Assembly (NCBI GenBank): GCA_019635755.1
Contig: JAHBYW010000001.1
Coordinates: forward strand, 372,001 to 436,000
DNA length: 64,000 bases
Direction of reading: 5' to 3'
Source: Rhizobiaceae bacterium
Lineage (GTDB): Bacteria; Pseudomonadota; Alphaproteobacteria; Rhizobiales; Rhizobiaceae
In this document: in pieces, positions 48,667 through 58,890 of the stretch
How the letters are laid out: each line of letters begins with the position of its first letter
How positions within the stretch are numbered: the stretch's first letter is position 1
Notes under the pieces: model-generated
What the model saw: only the letters and a program-made list of their open reading frames with translations
The model's database searches: none
Told to the model about the DNA's origin: nothing
Made by a program: the position numbers and the translations under genes

Positions 48667-49368
48667 CTATTTCGTGCGATTTGCCTCATACCTTGCCTTG
48701 GTCTCGGCGTTCGGCGGGTAGAGGCCGGGGAGCGGCGCGCCGGCCTCGACCTCCTTCATGATCCAGGCTTCCAGCGCTTCCTGCTCGGGGCCGGACTTGA
48801 CGACCTCCTCGATCAGCGCGGCGGGGATCAGCACGGCGCCGTCGTCGTCCACCACGATCCAGTCGTCCGGGAAGACCGCGACCCCGCCGCAGGCGATCGG
48901 CTGCTGCCAGTCGACGAAGGTGAGACCCGCGACCGAGGGCGGCGCCGCGACGCCCCTCGACCAGACCGGCAGTCCGGTCGCCAGCACGCCCGCCACGTCC
49001 CGCACGACGCCGTCGGTGATGAGCGCCGTCACCCCGCGCTTCACCATGCGTGCGCAGAGAATGTCGCCAAAGATGCCGGCATCGGTGATGCCCATCGCGT
49101 CGGCCACGGTGATGCAGCCGGCCGGCATCGCCTCGATCGCGGCGCGGGTGGATTTGGGCGACGACCAGGATTCGGGCGTCGCCAGATCCTCGCGCGCCGG
49201 CACGAAGCGCAGCGTGAAGGCGCGGCCGACGAGGCGCGGCTGGCCCGTGCGGATCGGCATGGCGCCGCGCAACCAGACATTGCGCAGGCCCTTCTTCAGC
49301 AGGATCGTGGTGACCGTCGCGGTGGTGACGGTCGAGAGAGTTCGGATGATGTCGGAATCAGTGGGCAT
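48667..49368 (-). CDS. RraA-family protein (4-hydroxy-4-methyl-2-oxoglutarate aldolase-like)
   Basis: A 233-residue protein. The RraA/HMG-aldolase core is GDILCARMVKRGVTALITDG followed by VVRD, giving the conserved G-D and D-x-x-x-R-D metal and substrate residues. It is preceded by GCITVADAMGITDAGIFG and followed by GGVAVFPDDWIVVDDDGAVLIP. Many such proteins are dimethylmalate/HMG aldolases or oxaloacetate decarboxylases rather than RNase E inhibitors, and the N-terminal extension of about 60 residues fits the metabolic branch. Its stop is followed by the 375-nt regulatory gap before the flavoprotein gene on the same strand. Confidence 0.85.
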   Translation of the reverse strand: MPTDSDIIRTLSTVTTATVTTILLKKGLRNVWLRGAMPIRTGQPRLVGRAFTLRFVPAREDLATPESWSSPKSTRAAIEAMPAGCITVADAMGITDAGIFGDILCARMVKRGVTALITDGVVRDVAGVLATGLPVWSRGVAAPPSVAGLTFVDWQQPIACGGVAVFPDDWIVVDDDGAVLIPAALIEEVVKSGPEQEALEAWIMKEVEAGAPLPGLYPPNAETKARYEANRTK

Positions 49369-49513
49369 GATGTGTCTTTTGGAAAGGTGGGGTGTCTCTC
49401 CTTACCGTCTCCGCGCCAGAACGGGGAGAGGCGATCGCCGGCGGGGAAAGCTCGGCATGGCCGCGGTGCCGATGGCATGCAGTTTTCCGGGCTTAGGATA
49501 GCCTTGAGAGCCG

Positions 49514-49574
49514 CCCCCTCTCCGTCTCGGGCTTCGCCCTCGACACCTCTCCCCCACTGCGCGGGGGCGAGGAA
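49514..49574 (+). repeat. Intergenic mosaic repeat, copy B
   Basis: Same element as copy A (44215-44277), beginning CCCCCTCTCCGTCTCGGGC and ending in GGGGGCGAGGAA. It lies in the 387-nt gap between the rraA-like gene and smc. With the inverted copy C 35 nt away, it forms a large inverted repeat able to fold into a long stem. The rest of 49369-49755 shows no convincing gene. Confidence 0.8.
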
Positions 49575-49609
49575 CCCAAGATGGAAGGACGCCAGCGCAG
49601 CGGCAGCGG

Positions 49610-49670
49610 TTCCTCTCCCCCGTCGATCGGGGGAGAGGTGGCGAGCCCGAAGGGCGAGACGGAGAGGGGG
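49610..49670 (-). repeat. Intergenic mosaic repeat, copy C (inverted)
   Basis: Reverse-complement copy of the element, running from TTCCTCTCCCCC to GACGGAGAGGGGG. It faces copy B across a 35-nt spacer, just downstream of the smc stop at 49756, so the pair could also act as a transcription or RNA-stability barrier for smc. That role is inferred. Confidence 0.8.
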
Positions 49671-49755
49671 TCGAGGATTTGTGCTCACCAAGCCCGCCGC
49701 CCGCGCGGGCAGACGAGCGGCGTGGAGACGAACGATAGCGAGCGGCCCGCCGCGA

Positions 49756-52700
49756 TCAGCTCGCTTCGCGCAGCGCCTCGGCGGTCTGCAGGTCGACGGA
49801 AACGAGCTGGCTCACGCCCTGCTCCGCCATCGTCACGCCGAACAGCCGGTTCATGCGCGCCATCGTGATGGGGTTGTGGGTGATGATGACGAAGCGCGTT
49901 TCCGTCGTCTTCGCCATCTCGTCCATCAGATTGCAGAAGCGCTCGACATTGTGATCGTCGAGCGGTGCATCCACCTCGTCCAGCACGCAGATGGGCGCCG
50001 GATTGGTCAGGAACACGGCGAAGATCAGCGCCATCGCGGTCAGCGCCTGCTCGCCGCCGGAAAGCAGCGTCATGGTCTGCGGCCGCTTGCCGGGCGGGCG
50101 GGCGAGGATTTCGAGGCCGGCTTCGAGCGGATCTTCGGACTCGATCAGCTGAAGCTCGGCCGTGCCGCCGCCGAAGAGATGCGAGAACAGCCGCTGGAAA
50201 TGGCCGTTGACCACGTCGAAGGCGCCAAGCAGGCGCTCGCGGCCTTCCTTGTTCAGGTTCTGGATCGCGTGACGCAGCTTCTTGATCGCCTCGATCACGT
50301 CTTCGCGCTCGGTGACGATCGTCTCCAGCCGGTCGGACAGTTCGCGGCTCTCCTCCTCGGCGCGCAGGTTCACGGCACCCAGCCGCTCGCGCTCGGCCCG
50401 CAGCCGTTCGATCCGCTTCTCGACCTCGCCGGCCTCGGGCAGTTCATCGTCGACCTTCAGCCCGGTGTGCTGGAAAACCAGATGCGGCTCGGTGTTCAGC
50501 GCCTCCTGGATGCGCGCTTCGGTCTCGCGGCGGCGCTCGTCGGCGGCGGCCAGCCGTTCCTCGGCGCGGCCGCGCGCCTCGCGCGCCTCCGACAGCGCCT
50601 GGATCGCCGCGCTCGCAGCCTTGTCCAGCTCCGCCTGGCGGTTCTCGGATTCCTGCAGGCGGTCGGCCGCGTCCTTGCGCAGCGTCTCGGCCTGCGAGAG
50701 CTGCGACATCAGTGCACGGCGGCGTTCCTCGATCGCGTCGGGCGCATCCGCCAACCCTGCAAGCTCGGTGTGGGCGTCGGCGCGACGCTCGTTCAGCGAA
50801 GCGATCTGCTTTTCGGCGTTCTCGGCACGCGTGACCCAGGTCTTGCGTTCCTCGGCGATCGCCGCGAGGCGACGAGCGCGCTGCTCGGCCTCGCGGTTCA
50901 GGCCGTCATGCACGGCGCGTGCGTCCGACAGAACGGCGCGGTCGCGGGCGACATCAGCCGACTGGGCCTCGAAGCGGGCCTGCAGAACGGCGAGATCCGG
51001 CGCTTCGCCCAGCGCGCGCTCGGCTTCAGCGGCGGCCGCGGCGGCTTCGGCGTGCCCCTCCTGGAGCCGCGCCTGCGATTCCTCGAGCGCGATGCGGCGG
51101 GCGGACACCTCGCCGGCGGCCTTTTCGGCGCGGGCAAGTGCGGCCTGCGCCTCGGCCAGCGCATGCTGCCCCTCGCGCCAGGCCTGCCGGGCCTGCTTCT
51201 CGGCTTCCGTCGCCTGCCGCTGCGCGGTCTCGGCCGCGCCCAGCGCCTCTTCGGCAGCCCGCACGGTCCTGGTCGCGGCGACGGCCTCGGCGTCGAGTTC
51301 GGCAAGCCGATTCTTCTGGGCAAGGCGTTGCGCGGCCGGCGTCGGCGCCTCGGCGCTCGCGGTGAAGCCATCCCAGCGCCACAGAGCGCCGTCCTTGCTG
51401 ACCAGCCGCTGGCCGGGCTTCAGCAGCGCCTGCAGGCGCTTGCCGTCGGCGGCGTCGACGATGCCGGTCTGCGCAAGACGCCGGGCAAGCTGGCGCGGCG
51501 CCGACACGACGGTCGCCAGCGTCTGCGCGCCGCCGGGCAGCGGGGCATCGTCCGCCTGCGGCTGGATATCGCCCCAGTGCGCGGGCGCGGTCGGGTCGAG
51601 CGGCACGTCGAGGTCTTCGCCGAGTGCCGCGCCCAGCGCCGTCTCGAAGCCGCGCTCGACCTTCACCTGCTCCAGAACGGCGGGGAAGAGGTCGCCGGAG
51701 GCCGCATTGATGATCTTCGCCAGCGTGCGCGCCTCGGTCTCGACGCGCTGCAGCGCGGCACGTGCCTCCTGCAGCGGCGAGCGCAGGCGGGCTTCCTCGG
51801 CACGCGCCTCGGTGACAGTCTTCTCGGCGGCGAGCGTCGCCGCTTCGCGCGCGGCAAGCGCCTGCGCGGCCTGCTCGGCGATCGCCTTCTTCTCGACCGG
51901 GTCGGGCAGGCCCGCGATGCGGGCGACGATATCGGCCAGTTCGCGCTCGACTTCGGCAAGCTGGCGCGCGACGCGGTCGCGGCGGTCGGCGGTCTCGCGC
52001 AGCGTGCGCTCGATCTGGTTGCGCTGGGCCGCGGCCTCGGCCCGCTCGGCCGTCAGCCGCGACAGCGCGTTCTCGCTGTCGGTCAGGATCGCGGACGCCT
52101 CGGCGACGGCGGCGCGCGTCTCGGCCTCGCGGCCGGCGGCCCCGGCCGTCTCGGCGTTCAGCGTCGCTTCCTCGTCGGCCAGGCGCGCCAGGATGCCGGC
52201 ATTGTCGCTGACCATCTGCTGCTCGCGCGCGATGTCGGCGTCGAGCTGGGTGACGCGCTTCTGGAGCTCCGCCTGGCGGGCGCGGACGCGGTTGGCCTCC
52301 TCCTCGATCTGGCCGCGCGCGATCGTCAGGCGTTGAAGCACCGCCGCCGCGGCGGCTTCCGCATCCCGCAGTTCGGGCAGCCGGTGGGCGCCGATGGCCT
52401 GCTCCTTGGCGGCGTTCATCTGCAACTCGGCGCGCTCGCCGACGAGCGCGGTGGCCACGGCCAGCGCCGACTTGGACTCGCCCTCCTGCAGCTTCGCCTG
52501 CGTCCAGCGCAGGTGCAGCAGCGTCGCTTCCGCCTTGCGGATGTCGGCCGAGATGTTCTTGAACCGCGAGGCCTGGCGCGCCTGGCGCTTCAGGTTCTCG
52601 ATCTGCGTCTCAAGCTCGCCGACGACGTCGTCGAGGCGCTCGAGGTTCTGCTCGGCAGCGCGGAGCCGAAGCTCCGCCTCATGGCGGCGGGTGTGCAGGC

Positions 52701-53214
52701 CGGAGATGCCGGCGGCCTCTTCCAGCAGCGCGCGGCGCGCCTGCGGCTTCGCCTGGATGAGCTCGCCGATACGCCCCTGCCCGACCATCGAGGGCGACCG
52801 CGCGCCGGTCGACTGGTCGGCGAAGAGCAGCTGCACGTCCTTGGCGCGCGCCTCCTTGCCGTTGATGCGGTAGATGGAGCCCGCCTCGCGCTCGATACGG
52901 CGCGACACCTGCAGTTCCTCGGCGTCGTTGAAGGACGCCGGCGCCGAGCGGTCGGTGTTGTCGAGGAAAAGCGTCACCTCGGCAGTGTTGCGCGCCGGGC
53001 GCGTGGCGGAACCCGAGAAGATGACGTCGTCCATGCCGGACGCGCGCATGTTCTTGTACGAGCTTTCGCCCATCACCCAGCGCAGCGCCTCGACGAGGTT
53101 CGACTTGCCGCAGCCGTTCGGGCCGACGACGCCGGTCAGGCCGCGCTCGATGACGAACTCGGCCGGCTCGACGAAGGATTTGAAGCCAAGGAGGCGGAGG
53201 CGGGAGAACTTCAT
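49756..53214 (-). CDS. smc: Chromosome segregation protein SMC
   Basis: An 1152-residue protein. Walker A GVVGPNGCGKSNLVEALRWV lies at about 28-47. Two long coiled coils rich in Ala, Glu, Arg and Gln flank a hinge region around 500-650. The C-terminal head has the ABC signature TLLSGGEQALTAMALIFAVF, Walker B ICVLDEVDAPLDDHNVERF and the H-loop FVIITHNP. It is the ATP-driven condensin that organises and segregates the nucleoid. It is 57 nt downstream of the DsbA-like gene on the same strand; this dciA / DsbA-like / smc order is common in Rhizobiales. No ScpA or ScpB is in the window. Confidence 0.98.
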   Translation of the reverse strand: MKFSRLRLLGFKSFVEPAEFVIERGLTGVVGPNGCGKSNLVEALRWVMGESSYKNMRASGMDDVIFSGSATRPARNTAEVTLFLDNTDRSAPASFNDAEELQVSRRIEREAGSIYRINGKEARAKDVQLLFADQSTGARSPSMVGQGRIGELIQAKPQARRALLEEAAGISGLHTRRHEAELRLRAAEQNLERLDDVVGELETQIENLKRQARQASRFKNISADIRKAEATLLHLRWTQAKLQEGESKSALAVATALVGERAELQMNAAKEQAIGAHRLPELRDAEAAAAAVLQRLTIARGQIEEEANRVRARQAELQKRVTQLDADIAREQQMVSDNAGILARLADEEATLNAETAGAAGREAETRAAVAEASAILTDSENALSRLTAERAEAAAQRNQIERTLRETADRRDRVARQLAEVERELADIVARIAGLPDPVEKKAIAEQAAQALAAREAATLAAEKTVTEARAEEARLRSPLQEARAALQRVETEARTLAKIINAASGDLFPAVLEQVKVERGFETALGAALGEDLDVPLDPTAPAHWGDIQPQADDAPLPGGAQTLATVVSAPRQLARRLAQTGIVDAADGKRLQALLKPGQRLVSKDGALWRWDGFTASAEAPTPAAQRLAQKNRLAELDAEAVAATRTVRAAEEALGAAETAQRQATEAEKQARQAWREGQHALAEAQAALARAEKAAGEVSARRIALEESQARLQEGHAEAAAAAAEAERALGEAPDLAVLQARFEAQSADVARDRAVLSDARAVHDGLNREAEQRARRLAAIAEERKTWVTRAENAEKQIASLNERRADAHTELAGLADAPDAIEERRRALMSQLSQAETLRKDAADRLQESENRQAELDKAASAAIQALSEAREARGRAEERLAAADERRRETEARIQEALNTEPHLVFQHTGLKVDDELPEAGEVEKRIERLRAERERLGAVNLRAEEESRELSDRLETIVTEREDVIEAIKKLRHAIQNLNKEGRERLLGAFDVVNGHFQRLFSHLFGGGTAELQLIESEDPLEAGLEILARPPGKRPQTMTLLSGGEQALTAMALIFAVFLTNPAPICVLDEVDAPLDDHNVERFCNLMDEMAKTTETRFVIITHNPITMARMNRLFGVTMAEQGVSQLVSVDLQTAEALREAS

Positions 53215-53271
53215 GCGCCGACACTCAAACGCACGCGTGGGCCCTCGCCCACCGGCCGCGCGGCGGGTGCG

Positions 53272-53973
53272 TCAAAACATGTCGTCGATGATCGCCGACA
53301 TCTGCGCAACGGTCAGTGCTCCACGGTACTTGCCGCCATTGATGAAGAAGGTCGGCGTCGATTCGATGCCGAACTCCTTCGCGCCGCGATCGCGGACGGC
53401 CCTGATGTCCTCCAGAAGCTTCTGGTCGGTCAAGCAGGCCTCGAACGACTCCTGTGAAAAACCGGCGAGCTTCGACAGCTGGAGCAGGACTTCGCGGGCG
53501 TTTTCCACACCCGCCCAGGTCTGCTGCTGCTGGAAGAGCACGTCGACCATCGCGAAATAGCGGTCGTCCGAGCAGCGCGCGAGCATAAACCCGGCCTCGG
53601 AGCGTGAATCCTGCGGGAACGGGAATTCGCGGAAGATCAGCCGCGCCTTGCCGGTGTCGATGTAGTTCTTCTTGATCTCCGGCAGCGTGTTCTTGTGGAA
53701 ATTGGCGCAATGCGGGCAGGTCATGGACGCGTATTCCACGATCGTGACCGGGGCGTCGTCCTTGCCGATCTGACGCTCCGGCAGCGCGCCGGGCTGGAGC
53801 AGGAGAGCCATGTCGACCTTGGCCTCAGGGGCCGGCACGTCGCCACCGCCTGACGCGGGCGGCGGGGTGTCGGCCGCCTTCTCCTCCTCGCTGCAGGCGG
53901 CCAGGACCGCCGCCAGCGCCGGAAGGGCGACCATCGAGGCGAGCACGTGTCTGCGCGGAAGGCTGAGAGCCAT
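53272..53973 (-). CDS. DsbA-family thiol:disulfide oxidoreductase, probable lipoprotein
   Basis: A 233-residue protein. The N-terminal PRRHVLASMVALPALAAVLA leads to a lipobox-like LAACSEEE, suggesting a lipid-anchored periplasmic protein. The thioredoxin-fold active site is VEYASMTCPHCANFHKN (CPHC), and the cis-proline loop is FGIESTPTFFING. It resembles DsbA/BdbD-like thioredoxin_4 proteins that oxidise cysteines in exported proteins. A Pro/Ala-rich linker (about 32-50) separates the anchor from the domain. The start ATG 53973 is set by the signal sequence, since the frame extends to 54153. It is probably co-transcribed with smc. Confidence 0.9.
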   Translation of the reverse strand: MALSLPRRHVLASMVALPALAAVLAACSEEEKAADTPPPASGGGDVPAPEAKVDMALLLQPGALPERQIGKDDAPVTIVEYASMTCPHCANFHKNTLPEIKKNYIDTGKARLIFREFPFPQDSRSEAGFMLARCSDDRYFAMVDVLFQQQQTWAGVENAREVLLQLSKLAGFSQESFEACLTDQKLLEDIRAVRDRGAKEFGIESTPTFFINGGKYRGALTVAQMSAIIDDMF

Positions 53974-54094
53974 ACGAATCACCCGATCTTGAATGGGAAT
54001 GTGCAATGGAGAAGAACGTGAAGGCGAGAGTTCGCGCGAATTAAGGCATCCGGCAGCGCAAATAAATGGCCAAAACGGCGCGCCATCCTTCAAA

Positions 54095-54595
54095 TTAGCG
54101 CGAGAGCGGCTTGCGCGAGCCGGCCACCGACCGGCCCAGGCGCTCCAGCGCATCCCGGAGGCCGCCGTCCTCGATCGGCCGCACGGCGGCGGCGATCCCG
54201 GCCTCCTCGGCGGGTGCCAGCCTGCGCAGCGCCGGCCGGCGGCGCCGGTCGTCGACCGCCACGACCTTCTGCACGATGCGGATGCGGCCGATGGCGGCGA
54301 AACCCAGGAAGGCGTTGACGCGGCCGAGAATCTCGGTGGTCTGGTGCTGCACCTCCAGCGCCGCCATGCCCTCGCAGGCGATGACGAGCGTCGCCGGCTC
54401 GAACGGATCGTCGTCCGTCATGCGCCGCGGCCAGACGATCTTCTCCGGCCGGGTCCGGTCGGCCAGCGAGGCGCCGACAATCTCGTCCCAGGACTGGACG
54501 AGGCCGATCGAGATACCCGCGCGCCGGCGCAGCACCGGATCGAGGATCTCCGACGCGAGATCGCTGATCGGGGTGGGATAGGATGGTCTTGCCAT
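54095..54595 (-). CDS. dciA: DciA-like protein (DUF721), replicative helicase loader
   Basis: A 166-residue DUF721 protein. The conserved start PISDLASEILDPVLRRRAGI and LVQSWDEIVGASLADRTRPE are followed by LVIACEGMAALEVQHQTTEI and VNAFLGFAAIGRIRIVQ, the KH-like fold of DciA. DciA loads the DnaB helicase in bacteria lacking DnaC or DnaI. The C-terminal about 50 residues are Arg/Ala-rich and probably flexible. It precedes the DsbA-like and smc genes on the same strand (gap 121 nt). A toxin-antitoxin pair separates it from mutY, its usual divergent neighbour. Confidence 0.85.
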   Translation of the reverse strand: MARPSYPTPISDLASEILDPVLRRRAGISIGLVQSWDEIVGASLADRTRPEKIVWPRRMTDDDPFEPATLVIACEGMAALEVQHQTTEILGRVNAFLGFAAIGRIRIVQKVVAVDDRRRRPALRRLAPAEEAGIAAAVRPIEDGGLRDALERLGRSVAGSRKPLSR

Positions 54596-54668
54596 ACGGG
54601 GAGCCTACAGGGTGGCCCCCGTCGACGCCAATCTGTTTCAGCCGGAAAGCAGCGCGTTGATGTTCTGT

Positions 54669-54698
54669 GCACCATATGCTATCCGCAACATATGGTGC
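54669..54698. promoter_or_regulatory. Perfect 10-bp inverted repeat overlapping tumE start (putative TA operator)
   Basis: GCACCATATG (54669-54678) and CATATGGTGC (54689-54698) form perfect arms around a 10-nt spacer, so equivalent positions on the arms are about two helical turns apart. Each arm also contains CATATG. The right arm covers the tumE ATG (54692) and the GTG after it. This is expected of an autoregulated toxin-antitoxin operon, presumably bound by TumA. No Shine-Dalgarno sequence precedes the ATG, so the message may be leaderless. Confidence 0.7.
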
Positions 54699-54985
54699 CG
54701 CCGGCGACACTGATCGAAGACCTGAAATTCGAGCGTCGCGACGGAACCATCATACAGATGAGGATCTGGCGCTTGCCGACCGCCAACACCGAACGGCCGC
54801 ACGGGCTGAAATATTCGCTGTTCTTTGGACGCGCAGGGGAGCGGATCGTCGGCTACGACAACGAGGCAGGCAAAGGCGACCACAGGCACTATCGCGACAT
54901 TGAGGAGCCGTACGCCTTCACGTCGCTGGAGCAACTGGTGGCGGATTTCTGGGACGACGTGAGAAAGGCATCGCGCGATGAATGA
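54692..54985 (+). CDS. tumE: TumE-family toxin (DUF6516)
   Basis: A 97-residue protein. LIEDLKFERRDGTIIQMRIW, HGLKYSLFFGRAGERIVGYD and the HYRDIEEPYAFTSLEQLVAD segment match the TumE/DUF6516 toxins, which are small proteins paired with an HTH antitoxin. The downstream gene starts 8 nt before this stop (ATGAATGA), showing tight coupling with toxin first. No ribosome-binding site precedes ATG 54692; GTG 54695 is alternative. The biochemical activity of this family is not something I can state from sequence. Confidence 0.8.
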   Translation: MVPPATLIEDLKFERRDGTIIQMRIWRLPTANTERPHGLKYSLFFGRAGERIVGYDNEAGKGDHRHYRDIEEPYAFTSLEQLVADFWDDVRKASRDE

Positions 54986-55343
54986 AGTCCGGCTGCATGT
55001 CACGACGGTTGACCAGTTCTTCGACCGTGCGATGAAGGCCGCCCGCCGGCTGGATCGCGGCGACCGGTCGGCTGCCGCCACTGCCTGGACGGGCTTCGAA
55101 AGCATGGAACAGTTGCTCCGTCTGCTGACGCCCAACCGCTGGACGCTGCTGCGTGCGTTGAGGACGCAGGGGCCGGTGTCCATCCGCGCCCTGTCCAAGG
55201 CCCTCGGTCGCGACTATCGCGGGGTGCATGCCGATGTCGCAACCCTTCTGCAGGCAGGGCTGATCGACCGCAACGAAGCTGGGCTCGTGCATGTGCCCTG
55301 GTCGAAGATCACCGCGGAAATGAACCTCGAGGCCGCGGCGTGA
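54978..55343 (+). CDS. tumA: TumA-family antitoxin, winged-HTH DNA-binding protein
   Basis: A 121-residue protein. The central part (about 45-100) is a winged helix-turn-helix of the HVO_A0114/MarR-like type: LLTPNRWTLLRALRTQGPVS, IRALSKALGRDYRGVHADVA and LLQAGLIDRNEAGLVHVPW. The N-terminal 40 residues (FFDRAMKAARRLDRGDRS) resemble the segment that pairs with TumE toxins. It probably represses the operon through the inverted repeat at 54669-54698. It ends 7 nt before mutY, so mutY may be transcribed from the same promoter. Confidence 0.8.
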   Translation: MNEVRLHVTTVDQFFDRAMKAARRLDRGDRSAAATAWTGFESMEQLLRLLTPNRWTLLRALRTQGPVSIRALSKALGRDYRGVHADVATLLQAGLIDRNEAGLVHVPWSKITAEMNLEAAA

Positions 55344-55350
55344 GGCGTTG

Positions 55351-56454
55351 ATGCCGCGCGTGCCGTTGAACGATACGAGCGTCGCCGCGCGCCTGCTCGC
55401 CTGGTATGACCGGCATCATCGCGAGCTGCCGTGGCGGACCGGGCCGGCGGAAGCCGCGCGCGGCGTGCGGCCCGACCCGTATCGCGTCTGGCTGTCGGAG
55501 ATCATGCTCCAGCAGACGACGGTCGCGGCGGTGAAGCCGTACTTCGCGAAATTCGTGGACAGGTGGCCCGACGTGGCGGCGCTCGCCGCAGCGGAGACCG
55601 ACGCGGTGATGGGCGCATGGGCCGGCCTCGGCTACTATTCGCGGGCCCGCAACCTCAAGGCGTGCGCCGTGGCCGTCGCCGGAACGCACGGCGGCCGGTT
55701 CCCAGACACGGTCGCCGGCCTGAGGGCCCTGCCCGGCATCGGCGACTACACCGCCGGCGCGATCGCCGCGATCGCCTTCGGCCGTCCGGCGGCCGTGGTC
55801 GACGGCAATGTGGAGCGCGTGATCGCCCGGCTCCATGCCATCGAAACGCCGCTGCCGGCCGCAAAGGCGGAGATCCGCGCGATCGTCGAAACGCTGGTGC
55901 CCGCTGACCGCCCGGGCGATTTCGCGCAGGCGACGATGGATCTCGGCGCGACGATCTGCACGCCGCGGCGGCCGGCCTGCATCGCCTGCCCGCTGAACGA
56001 CGGCTGCCTGGCGCTGAAGGCCGGCGATCCGGAGCGGTTTCCCCCGAAAGCGCCGAAGGCCGAGAAGCCGCTGCGCCGGGGAGCCGCCTTCGTGGCGGTG
56101 CGCGACGACGGCGCGATCCTGCTGCGCAAGCGCCCCAAGACAGGCCTGCTCGCAGGCATGGCCGAGCCGCCGACATCGGCATGGACGGCACGCGCAGACG
56201 GCGCGACTACGGCGGACGCGGCGCCTTTCCCCGCCGACTGGCGGCTTGCCGGCAAGGTCGCGCACGTCTTCACGCATTTCGAGCTCGACCTGACTGTGCT
56301 GGTCGCCGATGCCGGCAAACGGCCGGCACCGTCGGGCACGTGGTGGTCGCTGCCCGACGACATCCACGACGAAGCCTTGCCGACGGTGATGAAAAAGGCC
56401 ATCGAGGTCGCGGCACCAAGGGCGACACGGCGCGACGCCAGGAGAAAAGATTGA
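55351..56454 (+). CDS. mutY: A/G-specific adenine DNA glycosylase MutY
   Basis: A 367-residue protein. Motifs are LPWRT, YRVWLSEIMLQQTTVAAVKP (catalytic glutamate), WAGLGYYSRARNL, the helix-hairpin-helix LPGIGDYTAGAIAAIAFG, the catalytic aspartate in VVDGNVERVIARL, and a 4Fe-4S ligand set CTPRRPACIACPLNDGC with the canonical C-x6-C-x2-C-x5-C spacing. A NUDIX-like domain follows (FVAVRDDGAILLRKRPKTGL). It excises adenine opposite 8-oxoguanine. ATG 55351 follows an in-frame TTG. It overlaps the next gene by 4 nt (TTGA). Confidence 0.96.
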   Translation: MPRVPLNDTSVAARLLAWYDRHHRELPWRTGPAEAARGVRPDPYRVWLSEIMLQQTTVAAVKPYFAKFVDRWPDVAALAAAETDAVMGAWAGLGYYSRARNLKACAVAVAGTHGGRFPDTVAGLRALPGIGDYTAGAIAAIAFGRPAAVVDGNVERVIARLHAIETPLPAAKAEIRAIVETLVPADRPGDFAQATMDLGATICTPRRPACIACPLNDGCLALKAGDPERFPPKAPKAEKPLRRGAAFVAVRDDGAILLRKRPKTGLLAGMAEPPTSAWTARADGATTADAAPFPADWRLAGKVAHVFTHFELDLTVLVADAGKRPAPSGTWWSLPDDIHDEALPTVMKKAIEVAAPRATRRDARRKD

Positions 56455-57062
56455 GCGAAATCAAGCATATCGTTTTTGACATCGGCAAGGTGCTGATTCA
56501 CTACGATCCTGACCTGCCGTTCAGCCGGCTGATCCCCGACGCGGAGGAGCGGCGCTGGTTCTTCGAAAACGTCTGCACCTCGCCGTGGAACATCGAGCAA
56601 GATCGCGGGCGCACATGGGAGGAGGCCGAGGCGCTGCTGATCGCCGAGCACCCCGACCACGAGGAAAACATCCGCAACTTCCGCCGGCACTGGCACGAGA
56701 TGGTGCCGCACGCCTACGAGGACAGCGTGGCGGTGATGACCGACCTGATCGACGCCGGCCATGACGTGACGATGCTGACCAACTGGGCGGCCGACACCTT
56801 CGTCGAGGCACGGTCGCGCTTCCCGTTCCTCGACCGCCCGCGCGGGGTCACCGTGTCGGGCGAGGTCAAGATGATCAAGCCGGAGCGCGGCATCTACGAT
56901 CACCACGTCAGGGCGTTCGGGCTCGAGCCGTCGAAATCGCTCTTCATCGACGACAGCCAGAAGAACGTCGACGGCGCCATCGCGGCGGGCTGGCAGGCGG
57001 TGCTGTTCACGGATGCGCGGCAGCTGCGTTCCGACCTCGCAGCGCTCGGCGTCGAAAGCTAG
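56451..57062 (+). CDS. HAD-superfamily phosphatase (YihX-like)
   Basis: A 203-residue protein. Motif I reads IVFDIGKVLIHYDPD: the nucleophile Asp is present but the +2 position is Gly, as in the YihX/haloacid-dehalogenase-like branch (FDxGxV). Motif II is VTMLTNWAADTF, motif III KMIKPERGIYD, and motif IV LFIDDSQKNVDGAIAAGWQA. Likely substrates are small sugar phosphates. The TTG start has AGGAG 6 nt upstream and overlaps the mutY stop, so the two genes are coupled. Confidence 0.88.
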   Translation: MSEIKHIVFDIGKVLIHYDPDLPFSRLIPDAEERRWFFENVCTSPWNIEQDRGRTWEEAEALLIAEHPDHEENIRNFRRHWHEMVPHAYEDSVAVMTDLIDAGHDVTMLTNWAADTFVEARSRFPFLDRPRGVTVSGEVKMIKPERGIYDHHVRAFGLEPSKSLFIDDSQKNVDGAIAAGWQAVLFTDARQLRSDLAALGVES

Positions 57063-57107
57063 ACTCGCCCGCCTGCGGCGGGCACTCTGCGATCGGAGGG
57101 ACAGCCG

Positions 57108-58714
<1,607 letters not shown>

Positions 58715-58890
58715 TCACCCGGAACGCTGAACTCATTTACGCGCCGTTATGGTTACCGATCGCCGTAAAGAATTGGTGAAATGCATGACATTTCGGCGCG
58801 TTTGCCCGCGGGCCCGGTCTGGTGTAAGCCGCGCCGATGCGCTGCCCATCACCCGGGCAGGCGGCATCCCCCCACCCGAAGCGAGCCGAC

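Noticed and set aside
49372-53457. A 1361-codon open frame on the plus strand opposite smc
   Set aside because: It is antisense to a clear full-length SMC. Its predicted protein has the low-complexity Arg/Gly/Leu pattern produced by reading high-GC codons backwards, and it has no motif.
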